DNA from: Vreelandella olivaria
GTDB taxonomy: Bacteria > Pseudomonadota > Gammaproteobacteria > Pseudomonadales > Halomonadaceae
Assembly: GCF_023507745.1 (NCBI RefSeq)
Contig: NZ_JALPZO010000066.1
Location: 168,709-232,708, forward strand
Direction of reading: 5' to 3'
DNA length: 64,000 nt
Position 1 is the first letter of the stretch. Each line of letters starts with the position of its first letter. The translations under genes and the position numbers were made by a program. Shown here one piece after another: positions 49,074-59,028 of the stretch. Below the pieces are notes generated by a model that was not told the DNA's origin, did not search any database, and saw nothing but the letters and a program-made list of their open reading frames with translations.

Positions 49074-49652
49074 ATGTCTCTTATTGACGAACGCCAGGAC
49101 TTTTCTGACGTTGCGGATGTTTTTCTACTTCATGGCAGCATGCAGTCTCCCGCTTTTCTGGATGGACGCCTGTGTGCATTGCTGGCACTGCGTGATATCT
49201 CTGCTGAGGCTTGGCTTGAGGAAGTTTGCCTGAGTCTGGGAGTTGAGCAACCCCGTGATCCTGCCAGTGCGGAACGGATACTAGGCTGGCGCCGCCAAAC
49301 ACTGGAAGCGCTGAGCGCCAGTGATATGAACTATGCACCGCTACTTCCCGATGAGCTGTTTTCCCTGGGCGAACAAGCCCAGGGGCTTAAAGAGTGGGTG
49401 TTGGGCTTTATGGAAGTGGTTGAAGAGGCGGTTGACGACACATTGCGTGAACGCTGGTCACCAACGCTCCAGGAGGCTATTGATGATCTGGCAAGTCTAG
49501 GGCAGATCGAAACCAATATTGATGATAACTCTGAAAATGAGAATGATCTGTTTGCGTTAACTGAGCATGCCCGTATGGCCGCTATGCTGCTCTATACCGA
49601 GCAGCATCCTGGGCTGCCACAGGTAGAGCAAACCGACGCCCCCGTACATTAA
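49074..49652 (+). CDS. YgfB/UPF0149 family protein
   Basis: 192 residues, acidic, all-alpha. It starts with LIDERQDFSDVADVFLLHGSMQSPAFLDGRL; the SPAxLDG helix region, GLKEWVLGFM and the C-terminal HARMAAMLLYTE are family landmarks. YgfB sits upstream of pepP in many gammaproteobacteria; in Pseudomonas it has been linked to regulation of beta-lactamase expression, but its biochemical role is unclear. First gene of ygfB-pepP-ubiH-ubiI; pepP follows after 16 bp. Start chosen at MSLIDERQD because homology begins there. Confidence 0.88.
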   Translation: MSLIDERQDFSDVADVFLLHGSMQSPAFLDGRLCALLALRDISAEAWLEEVCLSLGVEQPRDPASAERILGWRRQTLEALSASDMNYAPLLPDELFSLGEQAQGLKEWVLGFMEVVEEAVDDTLRERWSPTLQEAIDDLASLGQIETNIDDNSENENDLFALTEHARMAAMLLYTEQHPGLPQVEQTDAPVH

Positions 49653-49668
49653 ACTGCCAGGAGTTGTT

Positions 49669-51009
49669 ATGTTGCCCGAGTTACTGCCCCGCCCAGCTGC
49701 TATTGCGCCTGAGGAGTACCGTCAGCGCCGAGAGGCCTTAATGGCACAGCTGCCCAAAGGGGCGGCGCTTATTGTGCCCGGTGCATCGCTGGTAACGCGC
49801 TCCCATGATAGCGAGTATGCGTTTCGTCAGCAGAGTGATTTCTACTACCTGACAGGTATTCAGGAGCCTGATGCATTGCTGGTGCTGTTGCCTGGTCGTG
49901 AAGCAGGCCAAAGCGTGGTGTTTTGCCAGGACCGCGATCCCACCATGGAGTCCTGGACTGGACGACGGTTGGGCGCCCATGGGGTGGAGAGCCTGCATGG
50001 CATTGACCAAGCGTTTGAAAATGCGGATCGAGATGAGCAGCTATCAGGTCTGCTAGTGGGGTGTGACTTACTGTATCTCCCACTGGATAACTCCGAGGCC
50101 ATTAGTATCGCCGAAGAGGCCCTGGCCAATGCCCAGGCAGGGCAGCGCCGTGGTAAACCAGCGTTGAAAGGGTGGCTGGACAGTCGCCCGTTGATTCATG
50201 AAATGCGCTTGATCAAAAGTCCCACTGAAATAGCGTTACTGCGCCATGCAGCCGTTATCTCGGCTCAGGCGCATATTCGCGCCATGCGTACCTGTCGTGT
50301 CGGGTTAAGCGAATACCAGTTACAGGCAGAGTTGGAGCATGAATTTGTTTGGCAGGGAGCCAGTGGGCCTGCTTACAGTACAATTGTTGGCGGTGGCGCA
50401 AATGCCTGTGTGTTGCACTATATTGAAAATAGCGCTGTGTTGAAGCCAGATACGCTGGTACTGATTGATGCTGGGGCTGAGTTTGATCTCTATGCTGGGG
50501 ATATTACCCGCACTTTCCCCGTCAATGGCCGTTTCAATGAAGCACAACGTGCCCTGTATCAAGTTGTGCTTGATGCCCAGGAGCGTGCCATTCAGGCCGT
50601 TGCTCCCGGAGTTACGCTAGTCGATATCCATCAGGGTGTTGCCTGGGACCTCACCGCTGGACTCATCGCGTTGGGGCTGCTGGAAGGGGATGTGCAGGCG
50701 CGAATCGATGATGAGAGCTATCGGCGCTTTTATCTGCACTCTACATCTCATTGGCTGGGATTGGATGTACACGATGTAGGCAGCTACCGACTGGATGAAG
50801 AAACGCCGCGTCCTTTAATGGCTGGCATGGTGATAACCATTGAGCCCGGTCTCTATATCCCCTGTGAGGATGATATTCCGGTGGCCTATCGCGGGATGGG
50901 TATTCGTATTGAGGACAATATTGCGGTGACCTCGTCTGGACATGAAGTGCTTACCTCAGGCGCACCTAAGCAGATAGCTGAAATTGAAGCACTAATGGTC
51001 AAAAAATAA
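49669..51009 (+). CDS. pepP: Xaa-Pro aminopeptidase (aminopeptidase P)
   Basis: 446 residues, M24 family with N-terminal creatinase-like domain (about 1-170). Metal ligands: DAGAEFDLYAGDITRTFP (two Asp), HSTSHWLGLDVHDVG (His), TIEPGLYIP (Glu), GIRIEDNIAVT (Glu). Removes the N-terminal residue next to proline. AGGAG precedes the ATG. Same order as in E. coli pepP-ubiH-ubiI. Confidence 0.95.
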   Translation: MLPELLPRPAAIAPEEYRQRREALMAQLPKGAALIVPGASLVTRSHDSEYAFRQQSDFYYLTGIQEPDALLVLLPGREAGQSVVFCQDRDPTMESWTGRRLGAHGVESLHGIDQAFENADRDEQLSGLLVGCDLLYLPLDNSEAISIAEEALANAQAGQRRGKPALKGWLDSRPLIHEMRLIKSPTEIALLRHAAVISAQAHIRAMRTCRVGLSEYQLQAELEHEFVWQGASGPAYSTIVGGGANACVLHYIENSAVLKPDTLVLIDAGAEFDLYAGDITRTFPVNGRFNEAQRALYQVVLDAQERAIQAVAPGVTLVDIHQGVAWDLTAGLIALGLLEGDVQARIDDESYRRFYLHSTSHWLGLDVHDVGSYRLDEETPRPLMAGMVITIEPGLYIPCEDDIPVAYRGMGIRIEDNIAVTSSGHEVLTSGAPKQIAEIEALMVKK

Positions 51010-51090
51010 CTAGTAAGCAATGTAAAGTTTTTGTTTATGTAAAATACGTTACGAAATTACATTTCTATCAATGGCTTCGCGGAGAGGGCA

Positions 51091-52317
51091 ATGCAACAGG
51101 CTGAGCGAGAGGGGCAAGCATTTACTCACGATATCGCGATAGTGGGAGGTGGGTTGGTGGGTGCTAGTCTGGGCTGTGCACTGTCCCCGCTTATAGAGCG
51201 CTATGGGTGGCGTGTGGCGATTATTGAATCGGCAGCCCTACCTAAAAATGCCCAGGAGGTATCTTGGCAGCCGAGCTTCGATGGCCGGGCCAGCGCTATC
51301 GCAGAAGGCTCTGCCCAGCGTTTTAGCCAACTGGGTGTATGGGAAGAGATGCGCAAGGAAGCCGCTCCCATCAAGCGCATTCACATTAGTGAACGTGGGC
51401 GTTTGGGAGCCGCACGATTAAGTGCTAGCGAGCTGGGCGTGGAAGCATTAGGCCATGTTATTCCCAACGCCTGGATGGGGCGCGTACTGCATCAAAAGCT
51501 GCAGCAGTTAGCCATTGAGTGGTATTGCCCTGCCAAGGTAGATCAGTTGACGCCCAAGGCCAAGGGCCACCACTTGGTGCTATCTAATGGCAGTGAATTA
51601 ACGGCACCGCTTACTATACTGGCTGACGGTGGACGTTCTGGACTCAAAGAGCAATTGGGTATCAGTAGCCGTCATTACTCCTATGAGCAAGCCGCGTTAA
51701 TTGCCCATGTGGGCGTCAGCCAGCCCCATCAAGGGGTTGCCTACGAGCGTTTTACAGCGCAAGGACCAATAGCACTGTTACCCCTACCAGGCCAAGCCAT
51801 GGAGCTGGTGTGGACGCATGGCAGCGGCACTGAGCAAGCGCGACTGGCCCTTTCCGACCGAGAGTTTCTGCATCAGCTGCAGGCTGCCTTTGGTGATCGT
51901 GTGGGACGCTTTACCCATGTTGGCCAGCGCCTTAGTTACCCCCTGTCTCTGGTGACGGCTGAAGAGCCGGTAAGGCCTGGGTTGGCAGTGTTGGGCAACG
52001 CGGCCCATGCATTACATCCCGTTGCGGGCCAAGGGTTCAACCTGGCGCTACGCTCGGTGATGGATCTGGTTGAGGCGTTGGAGCGGGGTGCTCAGAGTCA
52101 GCGAGCGCTGGGTGATATGGAGACGTTGCTGGCCTTTGAGCAGTGCCGTGCCCAGGACAGGGCTAATGTGATTCGGTTTAGTGATGGCTTGGTGCGGTTG
52201 TTTGGCTACTCGTTGCCGTTGCTCTCTCATGCACGGGCGGCTGGGCTGGTGAGTCTGAACTTGATTGGCCCCCTGCGCCGGGGGCTGGCGCGGCGTGCCA
52301 TGGGGCTGGAGCGTTAG
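51091..52317 (+). CDS. ubiH: 2-octaprenyl-6-methoxyphenol hydroxylase (ubiquinone synthesis)
   Basis: 408 residues, FAD monooxygenase. HDIAIVGGGLVGASLGCAL (dinucleotide fold), an ADGGRSGLKEQLG DG-type motif, and GNAAHALHPVAGQGFNLALR for the FAD ribityl site. Hydroxylates C4 of the quinone ring under oxygen. Precedes ubiI by 59 bp. UbiH and UbiI are paralogues; order and the N-terminal wording decide which is which. Confidence 0.9.
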   Translation: MQQAEREGQAFTHDIAIVGGGLVGASLGCALSPLIERYGWRVAIIESAALPKNAQEVSWQPSFDGRASAIAEGSAQRFSQLGVWEEMRKEAAPIKRIHISERGRLGAARLSASELGVEALGHVIPNAWMGRVLHQKLQQLAIEWYCPAKVDQLTPKAKGHHLVLSNGSELTAPLTILADGGRSGLKEQLGISSRHYSYEQAALIAHVGVSQPHQGVAYERFTAQGPIALLPLPGQAMELVWTHGSGTEQARLALSDREFLHQLQAAFGDRVGRFTHVGQRLSYPLSLVTAEEPVRPGLAVLGNAAHALHPVAGQGFNLALRSVMDLVEALERGAQSQRALGDMETLLAFEQCRAQDRANVIRFSDGLVRLFGYSLPLLSHARAAGLVSLNLIGPLRRGLARRAMGLER

Positions 52318-52376
52318 TGAATGCGCTGTTGTAAACCGGTGTGTAGCAGCACAACGTTAGTAAAATAGGGAGTGCG

Positions 52377-53633
52377 ATGAAGACGCAAACAGCGGCAACG
52401 AAAACTCCGGTTGAGCATTTCGATGCGGTAGTGGTCGGCGCTGGCATGGTAGGTACGGCGCTGGCGGGGTTACTGGCGAAGGCAGGTATGCAGGTGGCAT
52501 TGGTCGAAGTAAAAGACACTCCGCTAATGCTAACAGCCTTTGGAGATCATGACCCCCTGCCAAGGGTGAGCGCACTGACACCGGTTTCGCAACGGCTGCT
52601 GACCCACCTGGGCGCCTGGCCCGCCATAGCGGCGACACGAGTGACGCCCTACCGCTATATGCAGGTGTGGGATGCTGAAGGTAGTGGCAATATCCACTTT
52701 GCGGCTGATGAGGCGGGCACGCCGGTACTCGGCCATATTGTTGAAAACGACGTCACTTTGGCAGCGCTTCATGAGAAAGTGCTGGCGCTGCCAACGGTAA
52801 GCACGTTCTTTGGAGCGACAGTGAGTGCTCTGCAAACCACTGACACAGGCCGTTGGCTGGTGCTCAATGATGGTCGCCAGCTACATGCGCCACTACTAAT
52901 CGCCGCCGACGGTGCACGCTCTGCCTTACGTAAACTGGCCGGCATCACGGTATCGGAAGATGCCATGGGGCAGGATGCAGTGGTTACTACCGTGCATTGC
53001 GAAAAAAGTCATGGCGCCACGGCGCGGCAGGCATTTATCGCTGGAAGCCCGCTGGCCTTTTTACCCCTTACCGTAAAGGGGGATGATCGCTACTGTTCCA
53101 TCGTCTGGTCAACAACGCCGCAGCACGCAGAAGAACTGGTGGCTCATTCCCGTGAGGAGATGGGGATGGCGTTGGAGGGTGCCTTCGGCCATCGGATGGG
53201 CAAGGTACGGGTGGTGGATAGTGCCTACCGTTTCCCCCTGGTGCAGCGCCATGCGGCACACTATGTAGAGCCGAACTTTGCACTCGTTGGCGATGCTGCC
53301 CACAGTATCCATCCGCTGGCGGGGCAAGGGGTAAACCTGGGCTTTATGGATGTGGCCGTGCTTGCGGAAGAGGTTATCCGCGCATGGCAGCGCGGCGCAC
53401 CCTGGGGAGCGTTATCCACGCTGCATCGCTACGAGCGCCGTCGTCGTCTCGATAACAGCGCAATGCTGGGGCTTATGAAAGGCTTCAAAGTGCTGTTTGG
53501 CAGCGAAGCGCCAGTCTTAACATTGGCACGCAATATGGGCATGAGTGGCATGAATCAGTTGGTGCCGTTAAAGCGTGTGATTATGCGGCAGGCCACCGGC
53601 GAACGGGGGCGCCTGCCGCTATCGTGCCGTTAG
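52377..53633 (+). CDS. ubiI: UbiI-type FAD-dependent ubiquinone hydroxylase
   Basis: 418 residues. FDAVVVGAGMVGTALAGLLAK, AADGARSALRKLAGI and GDAAHSIHPLAGQGVNLGFMD are the three flavin motifs. UbiI (VisC) hydroxylates C5 of the ring. Second of the ubiH-ubiI pair. Its stop TAG overlaps the TAA of the convergent ctpA (4 bp). Confidence 0.88.
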   Translation: MKTQTAATKTPVEHFDAVVVGAGMVGTALAGLLAKAGMQVALVEVKDTPLMLTAFGDHDPLPRVSALTPVSQRLLTHLGAWPAIAATRVTPYRYMQVWDAEGSGNIHFAADEAGTPVLGHIVENDVTLAALHEKVLALPTVSTFFGATVSALQTTDTGRWLVLNDGRQLHAPLLIAADGARSALRKLAGITVSEDAMGQDAVVTTVHCEKSHGATARQAFIAGSPLAFLPLTVKGDDRYCSIVWSTTPQHAEELVAHSREEMGMALEGAFGHRMGKVRVVDSAYRFPLVQRHAAHYVEPNFALVGDAAHSIHPLAGQGVNLGFMDVAVLAEEVIRAWQRGAPWGALSTLHRYERRRRLDNSAMLGLMKGFKVLFGSEAPVLTLARNMGMSGMNQLVPLKRVIMRQATGERGRLPLSCR

Positions 53634-54931
53634 CGATGCCGACGATCCACCACGTTGAGCGCCTTAAGAAGATTCAGAGCTTCGCTAAGCTGGTAATCAT
53701 CGCGTAGCCGCTCTGCCGCAGCTGCACGTTCTCGTGGTGAGGATTGACCGCTTAGATGGCCATCAAGGTCAGCTTCACGAATTTCACGTCTTCCTTCAGC
53801 GACCTCCAGACGGCCGCGCACTACCTCCACGTCCGGCTCAATACCCTGTGCCTGTATTGAGCGGCCATTGGGTGTGTAGTAAAGCGCGGTGGTGAGCTTA
53901 AGCCCTTCACCATTGCCCAGCGGCATAATCTGTTGAACCGAGCCCTTACCAAAACTTTCGGTACCCATAATGACGCCCCGGCGCTGATCCTGCAGCGCGC
54001 CGGCAACAATTTCAGCCGCCGACGCACTACCGCTATTGATCAGTACCACCAGTGGCACATCGCTTGCCGGAGTGTTCGATGAGGCTGAAAACGACATTTC
54101 AGTATCGGAAAGCCGTCCCTCGGTGTAGACAATCAAACCTTCATCAAGAAACAGATCAGCAATGCCGACGGCAGCCTGTAGTACGCCACCTGGATTATTA
54201 CGTAAATCAAGGATGAGGCCATCAAGTGGCTGGTCACGTCCCATACGCTCCAGGGCCTGGCGTGCCTGGTCGGTAGTGCGTGACTGAAACTGACTGATAC
54301 GCAAGTAGCCGTAGCCAGGCTCCAGCAATTCGTGTTTGACGCTTTCACTACGAATGATTTCACGGGTTAGGGTAAATTCGCGCGGTGCGTCCTCTCCTGA
54401 ACGCAGCACAGAAATATGTAGTTGGCTGCCTGGCTCGCCACGCATCAGGCTTACCGCTTCCTGAAGCGACATACTGTCGGTGGGTGTGCCGTCGATGGCG
54501 ACAATAATATCCCGGGAAAGCAGGCCTGCGCGGGAAGCAGGGGTGTCATCAATGGGGGTAATCACCACTAAATGACCATTTTCGGTGCCTACTTCAATAC
54601 CAATGCCACCAAACTCGCCTTGGGTCGATTCGCGGAGGCTTTGATACTCCTCTTCATCCAAATAGGCTGAATGGGGGTCCAGTTCACTTAGCATGCCACG
54701 CATGGCATTGCGTAACAGCGTGCGATCATCCACTTCTTCCACGTAGCCGCGCTTGATGCGCTCAAACACTTCGGCGAAGGTCTGAATCTCTTCCAAAGGG
54801 AGATCGTCTACGGCGCTATTACCAGTAGGTTGGGCCGCCAAAGGTAGCGGGGCTAACAGCAGGGCGAGTGGTAACAGGCTAGCCAAGAACCGCTTGGCGG
54901 GTGCCGGTACCTCGGTAACAGATAGCGTCAT
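53630..54931 (-). CDS. ctpA: C-terminal processing periplasmic protease (S41, CtpA type)
   Basis: 433 residues from ATG 54929-54931 (GGAG upstream). Signal peptide to about residue 34 (LPLALLLAPLPLAAQ), then the N-terminal helices, a PDZ domain (about 80-165, GGIGIEVGTENGHLVV) and an S41 protease core with nucleophile Ser in NSGSASAAEIVAG and general-base Lys in ESFGKGSVQQ. Short form (no long C-terminal domain), so CtpA/CtpB-like rather than E. coli Prc. Downstream of envC on the same strand (gap 94 bp), a frequent pairing. Confidence 0.93.
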   Translation of the reverse strand: MTLSVTEVPAPAKRFLASLLPLALLLAPLPLAAQPTGNSAVDDLPLEEIQTFAEVFERIKRGYVEEVDDRTLLRNAMRGMLSELDPHSAYLDEEEYQSLRESTQGEFGGIGIEVGTENGHLVVITPIDDTPASRAGLLSRDIIVAIDGTPTDSMSLQEAVSLMRGEPGSQLHISVLRSGEDAPREFTLTREIIRSESVKHELLEPGYGYLRISQFQSRTTDQARQALERMGRDQPLDGLILDLRNNPGGVLQAAVGIADLFLDEGLIVYTEGRLSDTEMSFSASSNTPASDVPLVVLINSGSASAAEIVAGALQDQRRGVIMGTESFGKGSVQQIMPLGNGEGLKLTTALYYTPNGRSIQAQGIEPDVEVVRGRLEVAEGRREIREADLDGHLSGQSSPRERAAAAERLRDDYQLSEALNLLKALNVVDRRHR

Positions 54932-55025
54932 GCAGACTCCGCAGGGCGAAAGGCAGCGCGTCACTGCGCTGCATTAGTTTAGACATTGATACTGGATTGG
55001 ACATGAATAAAGTCAGCTTATCCCG

Positions 55026-56165
55026 TCAGCGGCGTGCAATCCAACGTTGAGGGTTAATTGGTTCTCCACCCCGACGCACTTCAAAGTAAAGAGCGGAGCC
55101 GGCCTGACCACCACTGTTGCCCACCCTGCCAATTTCATCGCCGCGGCTTACCTGCTGGCCAGGGCGTGCACTGAATTGCTGTAAATGAGCATACAACGTC
55201 ATGATCTGGTCACCATGATCAATGATCAGTAGATTGCCAAAACCGCGCATCCAGTCAGCGAACACTACACGGCCGGTATGCACTGCCGTCACCGCCGTGC
55301 CTTCACTGGCCTGAATCACAATGCCGTTATAGTGCATGCCGCTACGCCGCTGAAAATCTGCGGTAATGGATCCTTGCACAGGCCAGGGTAAATCGCCCTG
55401 CGTGCGGGTGATATGGGTGGTGGGAGTCGGTTCGGACAAGCGGGCCAGTTCTGCCTGAATAGCCCGTAGTTGCTGCTCGGCCTGCTCTCGGCTCTGATTA
55501 AGGTCAGCCAGGCGGTCGGCTTCACTGCCGTAACGATCATCCAGAGTGGTTACGACACTGCGTCGCTCCAGCGTACGTTGAGCCAGCAAGGCGCTTTGGG
55601 CTTCAAGCTCCTCGGATAGCGCATCAAGCTGAGTTTGTCGTTCGTCAAGCTCCGTTTGTGTATCCGCTAGCGCCGTGTCCAGCCGTGCTATATCTGCCAA
55701 ACGCCGCTGACGTGCCTGGTTTAACCGGTTAAGGTAAGCCTGCATGCGGTCAAGTTCAGCCGGATCGCTTTGGTTAAGCAGTAGCTTAAGCTGTGGTGTT
55801 GGCCCCAGCCGGTAAAGAGCAGCCAACTGCTGCGCTAGCGCAGCATACTGACCAGCGCGTTCTGTTTCCAGGCGGTCACGATGCCGATGCAACTGATTCA
55901 TCTCGTCATCGAGCTGGCGGCGTTGCTGTTGCAGCTCATCCAGCCGCTGGTGAGTTTGAGCAAGTTCCGTTTCCACTGCCTGCAGCTCTCGCTCGGCACT
56001 GTCCCTGGCTTGCCCGGTTGCACTGAGTCGCTGGGACAGCGACTCAATCTCCTGGCCCAGGGTATCCAGTTGCTGGCGCGCGGCACGTTCATCCTGCCCG
56101 AAACCAACGGGTGAGCACAGCAGCAGTAACACTGCGCTGAGTGCCACCACTCTCCGTATTGCCAT
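55026..56165 (-). CDS. envC: Murein hydrolase activator EnvC
   Basis: 379 residues. Signal peptide (VVALSAVLLLLCSPVGFG), a long coiled coil from about 25 to 250, then a LytM/M23 domain. The metal ligands of active LytM enzymes are degraded: HYNGIVI lacks the Asp and LYFEVR has Tyr where His is needed, while YAHL is kept. This fits EnvC, which activates amidases AmiA/AmiB at the septum instead of cutting murein. ATG overlaps the gpmI stop (TAATG). Confidence 0.92.
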   Translation of the reverse strand: MAIRRVVALSAVLLLLCSPVGFGQDERAARQQLDTLGQEIESLSQRLSATGQARDSAERELQAVETELAQTHQRLDELQQQRRQLDDEMNQLHRHRDRLETERAGQYAALAQQLAALYRLGPTPQLKLLLNQSDPAELDRMQAYLNRLNQARQRRLADIARLDTALADTQTELDERQTQLDALSEELEAQSALLAQRTLERRSVVTTLDDRYGSEADRLADLNQSREQAEQQLRAIQAELARLSEPTPTTHITRTQGDLPWPVQGSITADFQRRSGMHYNGIVIQASEGTAVTAVHTGRVVFADWMRGFGNLLIIDHGDQIMTLYAHLQQFSARPGQQVSRGDEIGRVGNSGGQAGSALYFEVRRGGEPINPQRWIARR

Positions 56166-57727
56166 TAATTCAGGCGAATCAGCGGTTTCCCGGTCATTGC
56201 CTCGGGAATAGGTTGATTCATCATGGTCAACAGTGTCGGCGCTAAATCACACAGACGGCCATCCTCCAAGGTGCCTTCTCTTTCGCCGACATAAATCAGG
56301 GGTACCACAAAGGTAGTGTGGGCGGTTTGTGGTGCACCGGTTTCCGGGTGGACCATCTGCTCGGCATTACCGTGATCGGCAGTGATCAAGCAGGCTCCAC
56401 CTGCGCGTTCAATGGCTTCCACGATGCGGCCAACACAAACATCAACGGTTTCAATGGCTTTCACCGCAGCGTTAAAGTCGCCGGTGTGACCAACCATATC
56501 GCCATTGGCGTAGTTACATACCATTAAATCAAAACGTCCACTGTCGATGGCCTCCACCAGTTTGTCGGTGATTTCAAACGCGCTCATTTCGGGTTTTTCG
56601 TCGTAGGTTTTCACATCCCGTGGTGAAGGAATCAGGATGCGCTCTTCCCCTTCATATTCGGCTTCGTTACCACCAGAGAAGAAGAACGTGACGTGTGGGT
56701 ACTTCTCGGTTTCAGCAATGCGTAACTGGGTCAGGCCACGTTTGGCAACTACCTCGCCCAGGGTATCGGTCAGGTCGGTGGGCGGGAAGGCGGCAGGGGC
56801 CGGAATATCAGCTGCATACTGGGTCATCGTCACCAGGCCGTCGCCAGCAAGCAAAGGGCACATGCGGCGCTCAAAACCGCTGAAGTCAGGCTCAGTGAAG
56901 GCGCGGGTTAGCTCTCTGGCGCGATCTGAACGGAAGTTGAGGAAAATTGCCGCATCGCCATCCTGTAAGGTAATGGGCTTACCATTGTCTGGCACACTGG
57001 TGGCGGCCACGAACTCATCGGTTTCCCCTCGTTGGTAGGCGTCGCGCAGGGCGGTTTCAGCGCTGGAGGCGATGTACTCGGCATGTCCCTCGGTGAGCAG
57101 GCGGTAGGCTTGCTCTACGCGCTCCCAGCGGTTGTCTCGATCCATGGCGTAGAAACGACCAATAACGGAAGCGACAAAGCCATGATCGGCTCCCACCAGC
57201 TCTGCCAGACGAGCATTGGCGCGCTCAATGGACGTCAATGCGCTTTGTGGTGGCATATCGCGCCCATCCAGGAATGCATGGATATAAATGCGCTGGGCAC
57301 CGCGTCGTGCTGCCAGTTCTGCCATGGCAATAAAGTGGTCTTCATGGCTATGTACACCGCCAGGCGAAAGCAGCCCTAGCAAATGTATGGCACGCCCGTT
57401 GGTCACTGCGTCATCAATCGGTTTTGTGAGTACATCGATCGTATCCAGGTCGCCATCTTCAATTGCTTTGGTGATGCGGGTGAAATCCTGGTACACAATA
57501 CGACCCGCGCCGAGATTCATATGGCCCACTTCTGAATTACCCATCTGCCCGTCAGGCAGCCCTACGTGGCGGCCGTCGGTGTGGACAAAGGCGTGGGGGC
57601 GGTTGTTCCAAAGTGTATCCATCACCGGCGTGTTGGCCGCGGCCACGGCATTGTGGGCGCTGTCAGGGTTGTGGCCGTAACCGTCCAGAACGATCAGTGC
57701 CACGGGGCGTGGAGTAGATGTAGCCAT
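56165..57727 (-). CDS. gpmI: 2,3-bisphosphoglycerate-independent phosphoglycerate mutase
   Basis: 520 residues. Alkaline-phosphatase-like Mn2+ enzyme of glycolysis. [12 protein letters not shown] (metal Asp), [16 protein letters not shown] with phosphoserine Ser65, [22 protein letters not shown] and [10 protein letters not shown] are all present. ATG 57725-57727 has GAGGT upstream. First gene of gpmI-envC-ctpA; the same trio occurs in many gammaproteobacteria. Divergent from the rhodanese gene. Confidence 0.95.
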   Translation of the reverse strand: MATSTPRPVALIVLDGYGHNPDSAHNAVAAANTPVMDTLWNNRPHAFVHTDGRHVGLPDGQMGNSEVGHMNLGAGRIVYQDFTRITKAIEDGDLDTIDVLTKPIDDAVTNGRAIHLLGLLSPGGVHSHEDHFIAMAELAARRGAQRIYIHAFLDGRDMPPQSALTSIERANARLAELVGADHGFVASVIGRFYAMDRDNRWERVEQAYRLLTEGHAEYIASSAETALRDAYQRGETDEFVAATSVPDNGKPITLQDGDAAIFLNFRSDRARELTRAFTEPDFSGFERRMCPLLAGDGLVTMTQYAADIPAPAAFPPTDLTDTLGEVVAKRGLTQLRIAETEKYPHVTFFFSGGNEAEYEGEERILIPSPRDVKTYDEKPEMSAFEITDKLVEAIDSGRFDLMVCNYANGDMVGHTGDFNAAVKAIETVDVCVGRIVEAIERAGGACLITADHGNAEQMVHPETGAPQTAHTTFVVPLIYVGEREGTLEDGRLCDLAPTLLTMMNQPIPEAMTGKPLIRLN

Positions 57728-57994
57728 AAAAAAAACCTCGTTAAGTTGGTCAGCCAAGCGACGGGAGGCGCTGTTTGAAACGCTGTTGAGAGTATCGTTG
57801 AGGGAGTCTCAAACAGTTTTCAGACAACACCTGATGAATCGGGGTCGCGACAGACGTCCGCTTGGGGCATCATAACGCAGGCAGCCGTTTGGCGTCATGG
57901 CCTGCGCGGAATGCCGTGTGACGTGTATACTTGTCGCGTTTCTGACAGTGGCTAGGCCGCTTTTTTCTGCATAGACCAAGAGATTGTGTTCACG

Positions 57995-58417
57995 ATGATC
58001 GATCAGCTGTTCGAATTCGTAATGAACCACCCCCTTCTAGTGGGGGCATTTTTGCTGGTACTGGTAGCGTGGATTGCCTATGAAACGCGCAGTGCAGCCT
58101 CGAATGCCGTGACCTCAACCCAGGCCACCCAGCTTATCAACCGCGAAGACGCAGTGGTGCTGGATATTCGAGAAAGCAAAGACTTCAAGGCCGGGCATAT
58201 TGCCGGTGCCCGCAACATTCCTCAAAGCAGCCTCGACAGCCGCATGAGTGAACTGGAGAAAGTGAAAAACCAGCCGATTATCGTGGTATGCAAGCATGGC
58301 CAGAGCTCCGGCGCTGCCCAGGCAAAGCTTGCCAAGGCGGGTTTTGAGCATGCAACCAAGCTCAAAGGCGGCATGATGCAGTGGCAGGCCGATGGTCTTC
58401 CAGTGGTTAAAAAGTAA
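57995..58417 (+). CDS. Membrane-anchored rhodanese-like protein (YibN type)
   Basis: 140 residues. One N-terminal TM helix (NHPLLVGAFLLVLVAWIAYE), then a rhodanese domain with VVLDIRESKDFKAGHIAGARNIP and an active-site-type loop VVCKHGQSSG with Cys. I take ATG 57995 because its N-terminus aligns with other YibN proteins; GTG 57986 would add three residues. Usually found between gpmI and secB, as here; substrate unknown. Confidence 0.88.
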   Translation: MIDQLFEFVMNHPLLVGAFLLVLVAWIAYETRSAASNAVTSTQATQLINREDAVVLDIRESKDFKAGHIAGARNIPQSSLDSRMSELEKVKNQPIIVVCKHGQSSGAAQAKLAKAGFEHATKLKGGMMQWQADGLPVVKK

Positions 58418-58479
58418 TTAACCGCTGTGTATTGCCGCTTACCTTTATATTTATTGGATGAACAATCAGGAGTATCCCA

Positions 58480-58989
58480 ATGGCGGAAGATAACAACACC
58501 CCGCAGGCAGGCGCCGCAGAAGGTGAAAAGCCCAAACTGAAGTTCTCTCTACAGCGTATTTATGTGAAAGATATCTCGTTTGAAGCGCCCAATTCTCCCT
58601 CTGTGTTTAAGCAGGCATTCAAACCCAAGGTCAATCTGGACCTTAACACCACCAGCAAGAAAATTGCTGATGACCAGTACGAAGTGGTCGTCAAGGTGAC
58701 TGCCCAGGTGAATGATAGCGAAACGGGCACTACCTCATTCCTCGCTGAGGTTGAGCAAGCGGGCTTGTTCCGCATCGCTGGCATTGAAGGTGCACAGCTG
58801 GAACAAACATTGGGTGCATTCTGCCCCAATCTGCTGTTCCCGTATGCCCGCGAATGCGTTGATAACCTCGTCAATCGTGGTGGCTTCCCGCCACTGATGC
58901 TGGCGCCGGTAAACTTTGAGGCCATGTACGCCCAGCGCAAACAGCGTGAAGCACAGCAGGCCAAGCAAGCAGCTGAGAATACCCACTAA
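58480..58989 (+). CDS. secB: Protein-export chaperone SecB
   Basis: 169 residues. Tetrameric chaperone that keeps preproteins unfolded and hands them to SecA. FSLQRIYVKDISFEAPNSP, KVNLDLNTTSK, AFCPNLLFPYARECVDNLVNRGGFPPLMLAPVNF (split over residues 119-153) are diagnostic. Acidic N-terminal tail and Lys/Gln-rich C-terminal helix. CAGGAG precedes the ATG. Confidence 0.96.
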   Translation: MAEDNNTPQAGAAEGEKPKLKFSLQRIYVKDISFEAPNSPSVFKQAFKPKVNLDLNTTSKKIADDQYEVVVKVTAQVNDSETGTTSFLAEVEQAGLFRIAGIEGAQLEQTLGAFCPNLLFPYARECVDNLVNRGGFPPLMLAPVNFEAMYAQRKQREAQQAKQAAENTH

Positions 58990-59028
58990 GCAATGCAAGT
59001 GGCCGAGTGGTACACCTTACACGGCAAG